The position numbers and the translations under genes were made by a program. A stretch of 64,000 nt of DNA. Origin: Amphibalanus amphitrite. Its lineage: Eukaryota; Arthropoda; Thecostraca; Balanomorpha; Balanidae. The notes beneath the pieces were generated by a model. The model was not told the DNA's origin. It did not search any database and saw nothing but the letters and a program-made list of their open reading frames with translations. Of the stretch, positions 61,388 to 64,000 are shown one piece after another (positions within the stretch are counted from its first letter, which is position 1; the number at the start of each line of letters is the position of its first letter). Where the stretch lies: the NCBI RefSeq assembly GCF_019059575.1, contig NW_024882314.1:62001-126000 (forward strand), in the 5' to 3' direction.

Positions 61388-61790
61388 CGCTGCACAAATA
61401 AACTCTTCAAACTTGACACAAACTAGCTTCTTCACGCGGATAGTTCAAGAAGTCACAAAGGTTCAAAATCACCGGTTCAATCACACAAAAATCAACTTTC
61501 AATTCCCTTCTCGATCGTTTACTTTACCTTCATCACTTCTTTGTACAACAACCCAAAACAAAACACACGGACACCCCCAAACACAGCAGAGCGTCCCGTC
61601 CGCAGCCCGCCGTCCGAGTCAGGTCAGGGACCTCTGACCGGTCACCGGGCCACGCTGTGCCCTGAGGCGATCCGGGCGGTTCAAGGTCAGCTGATAACAC
61701 TCGGGTAGCAACAGACCACACCGAATCGCTCCTTGGGGTGGCCGTTCGGAGGAGGTGGCCGCGGGGCATGCAGCAGTGAGCGTTCCTGAA
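61388..61790 (-). promoter_or_regulatory. GC-rich 5' region of the tetraspanin-like gene
   Basis: Sequence upstream of the ATG at 61385-61387 is AT-rich for about 180 bases, then GC-rich at 61570-61785. A minus-strand acceptor-like TTGTAATTCAG lies near 61783. It probably contains 5' untranslated sequence or the promoter. No TATA box is obvious. Confidence 0.35.
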
Positions 61791-62335
61791 TTACAAAAAA
61801 AAAAAATAGCAATGCAAGTTTAAAAAATGAAGCTCACAGAATCTAATGATAAGCAACTTACAAGAATTTAAAATAATATTATCAAGAAGTGCCACAGCTT
61901 GTGATGCGGTCTCAAAATAAGTGCCCTCTATTTACCTCCCCCGAACGTCCACCCTCCTTAGGTCTGCTAAGAACTGGTTCATGAAGCGGCTTTTTGTCCC
62001 GTGATGTTTATCTGAATTATGAATCACTTTCTGGCTTCTGATTTACATTTGTATGTTTTTTTTTTGTTTTTTTTCCCTGAGTAAGTTTTTGTAACGTTTG
62101 GATAATACCGTTGATAAATCGCTGTTCGTCACATGGGCCAGATAGTGTTTGTCTTTTCATTGTGTCTTTTAAGTAAGAAATAATACATGGATATGAAAGC
62201 GTCCAATTAAATAAATTTCTTCGATCAATTTATTATCTCAGATAGCCCTTTTTGCTGGATAACAACGGCTCCAAAATTATAATAACGAATGCGAATAAAT
62301 CGACACATTCCCTAGTAAAACTAGTTGCTGCAACA
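61791..62335. other. AT-rich spacer
   Basis: AT-rich sequence with T-runs. No gene or bounded element is seen. Confidence 0.3.
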
Positions 62336-62692
62336 GTCGATAGATGTCAGCACCCTCCGACCACTGCCAGCTCTAAGGAACACTGACCAAAGACTCAGTA
62401 TCTCTCTTTGCCGATAGATGTCAGCAGCATCTCGGCGGCGCCTCGGCCCGAAGCCGTGCGAGCGGCACGATCAGCTGGAAGCGGCGGGGTGGTCGCCGGT
62501 CGGCCGTGGGGGGTTGCCGGTCGGCCGGCCGGGCAGTGTCGCGTGGGAGCCCGCGGTGTGTGTTTTGTGTGGTGGTTGTGGAGGGACTGTGGGACTGAAT
62601 GTGGTGACACTGACAGATTGCGCGGTTGACTGTGTGCTAACAACGGTCGTACGTCAGACGGGGTCCTCAACGTGACTGCATTTTCAACACGG
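62336..62692 (+). promoter_or_regulatory. GC-rich promoter or first exon candidate, plus strand
   Basis: A CpG-rich block ends in a strong donor, ACACGG|GTGAGT, at 62692/62693. The sequence CGATAGATGTCAGCA is directly repeated 74 bp apart (from about 62338 and 62412). Overlapping open frames have compositions typical of GC-rich noise. It may be the first exon of a gene continuing beyond the window. Confidence 0.35.
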
Positions 62693-64000
62693 GTGAGTAC
62701 CAAACATTGAGCGACTAGCATTACGGCAAGCGTGTTTGGGAGTTGTTTTGGCGACGGGCGGACTCGCGTGCGGCGGGGTTGTGACGCGCAGAGTTGGAGT
62801 TGCACGCCGGGTTGTCAGCCGTGTGGCGCTCGCGGGCCGGCGCGGACTCGGGCCTGGCCGGCGGCATTCCTTGTCCAGAAGACCGCTCATTAGAATGAAC
62901 CACACACCTGCACTGGCCGCGCCGTTGAAAGGAAGAGGGTGCGGTGTTGGGTCGCAGGGTCGCGCTGCAGTTCAAGGTCAGACCCTCACGCTCGCGCTCG
63001 ACGCTGGCTCGGCGTTTTCATGCCGTGCTCCTGCCTGCTCACGGACGGGTGCTGATGAGTTCGGCGGCGTGTTGACGGAAGGACGGCCATCCGTCAATCG
63101 TGACGGCTGTGTTTATCGGGTCCGAGTCCAGTGTTTGGGACGGCTGTCAATGAGTGTGGCTGGGGCCTCTTTATGTAGCTGTGGGCTGTGGCCGCGGTCG
63201 CGCGGAGACGGAAGGCATTGACCAAAGGTTAGTCACGGCAAGTTAGCATAGGCTCCTGAATGAATCTCTAGCCCGTGAGCTTTTTATCGATACCTATTGC
63301 ATTACTCACTTTAATGTGAGTCACCGTGGTGTTTATTCCTATATATGTAATTGGATCCTTCGGAATTTTGATTAGCTCTTTCACCCGGAGTAGCTATAGG
63401 TACGTGGCTGATAAATGAAAACGATATGTCTGCATAATGCGTTGGCCGCCAGATCAGATTTCAATTTCTCGGCTGCCAGAGATGTGAGGGCTTGGCCGCG
63501 GCCCGTCCGTTGCTCTATATAAGGGCTGAGATGCCGTTTGAAGTCGGCTTGATGAAGTTGCAGCACCAAGGCGTAACATTGAAAATGTGAAGGTGGAGCG
63601 CTTTTCCTGCCGTTGTAGCGCTGGTGTAGGTATATGCCTAATTGTTTTTTTATGATCTTCAGATCGCGATGCTTAGATTAAGACTGCCAACTAGCAAAGA
63701 ATGTCCCTTCTAATTGCATAGTTCAGAATCGCTATCGACCAACATTCAATATGCGTCATTCTTGCCAATTAGCAATTCTCACAAACGTAATTAAAAACCT
63801 ACTGGATCGACCTGCTCACAAGTCGAGTTTTTCGGTGAGGTCCCAGTCGAAACAGTTATTCTGATGATAGCTGCAGTGTAAAAACTTGACGGTGAACCAT
63901 TGTCTAACTGGCCTGGCCTGTCAACCACTTGGGGTCAAGGGGTGAACTTATTACAAAAACAAGTTTTTTGATTTGGCATCGTTAATCTATACAATAATTG
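62693..64000. other. Possible intron start, otherwise unassigned
   Basis: GC-rich to about 63230 and then AT-rich. An open frame at 62736-63221 (161 codons) shows no domain and is probably compositional. Nothing else is supported. Confidence 0.3.

Noticed and set aside
62736-63221. 161-codon open frame on the plus strand
   Set aside because: It follows a donor site in GC-rich sequence, and composition explains the lack of stops. No domain is seen.

Overview
The window is eukaryotic nuclear DNA: genes are split by GT-AG introns, coding density is very low, and mobile-element debris is plentiful. The gene content (two tetraspanin-type four-pass membrane proteins and a large secreted Thr/Pro-rich protein resembling the arthropod DUF4758 family) points to an arthropod. 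A crustacean is my best guess, but the sequence does not settle the species.

Three multi-exon genes can be assembled by joining open frames at splice sites whose phases agree. (1) A canonical tetraspanin on the minus strand, 1280-3488, four exons, 231 aa. (2) A secreted extracellular-matrix or cuticle-type protein on the plus strand, 29601-56349, five exons, 1169 aa, with a 21-kb first coding intron. (3) A second, highly unusual tetraspanin-like protein on the minus strand, 57601-61387, five exons, 502 aa. Its large extracellular loop carries a mucin-like insertion with many N-glycosylation sequons and a furin-like RQRR site. Genes 2 and 3 converge tail to tail. Two introns fall at the same place and phase in both tetraspanins, which supports common ancestry.

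The rest is mainly mobile elements, several of which can be bounded exactly. There is an intact Tc1/mariner element (17563-18946) with perfect 29-bp terminal repeats, TA duplications and an uninterrupted transposase. Four hAT-type non-autonomous elements have 8-bp target duplications (4009-4266, 4736-8258, 25928-26189, 37077-41955). Six elements are flanked by TTAA (10899-13457, 20705-21890, 22316-23261, 26445-26993, 36060-36919, 38054-41048). Several of these are packed with AGGTCA/TGACCT nuclear-receptor-like half-sites and carry G-run/C-run hairpins. At 37-42 kb the elements are nested four deep.

Four hairpin or palindromic elements, or an insert within one, share a hammerhead-ribozyme-like core (C-Y-G-A-N-G-A, a short stem-loop, then GAAA). 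This resembles Penelope-like or retrozyme termini and is one of the two most interesting signals, with the mucin-like tetraspanin loop.

Several GC-rich patches (about 14.7-15.0, 19.5-19.9, 31.5-32.2, 61.6-61.8 and 62.4-62.7 kb) look like promoters or non-coding first exons. That assignment is inference.
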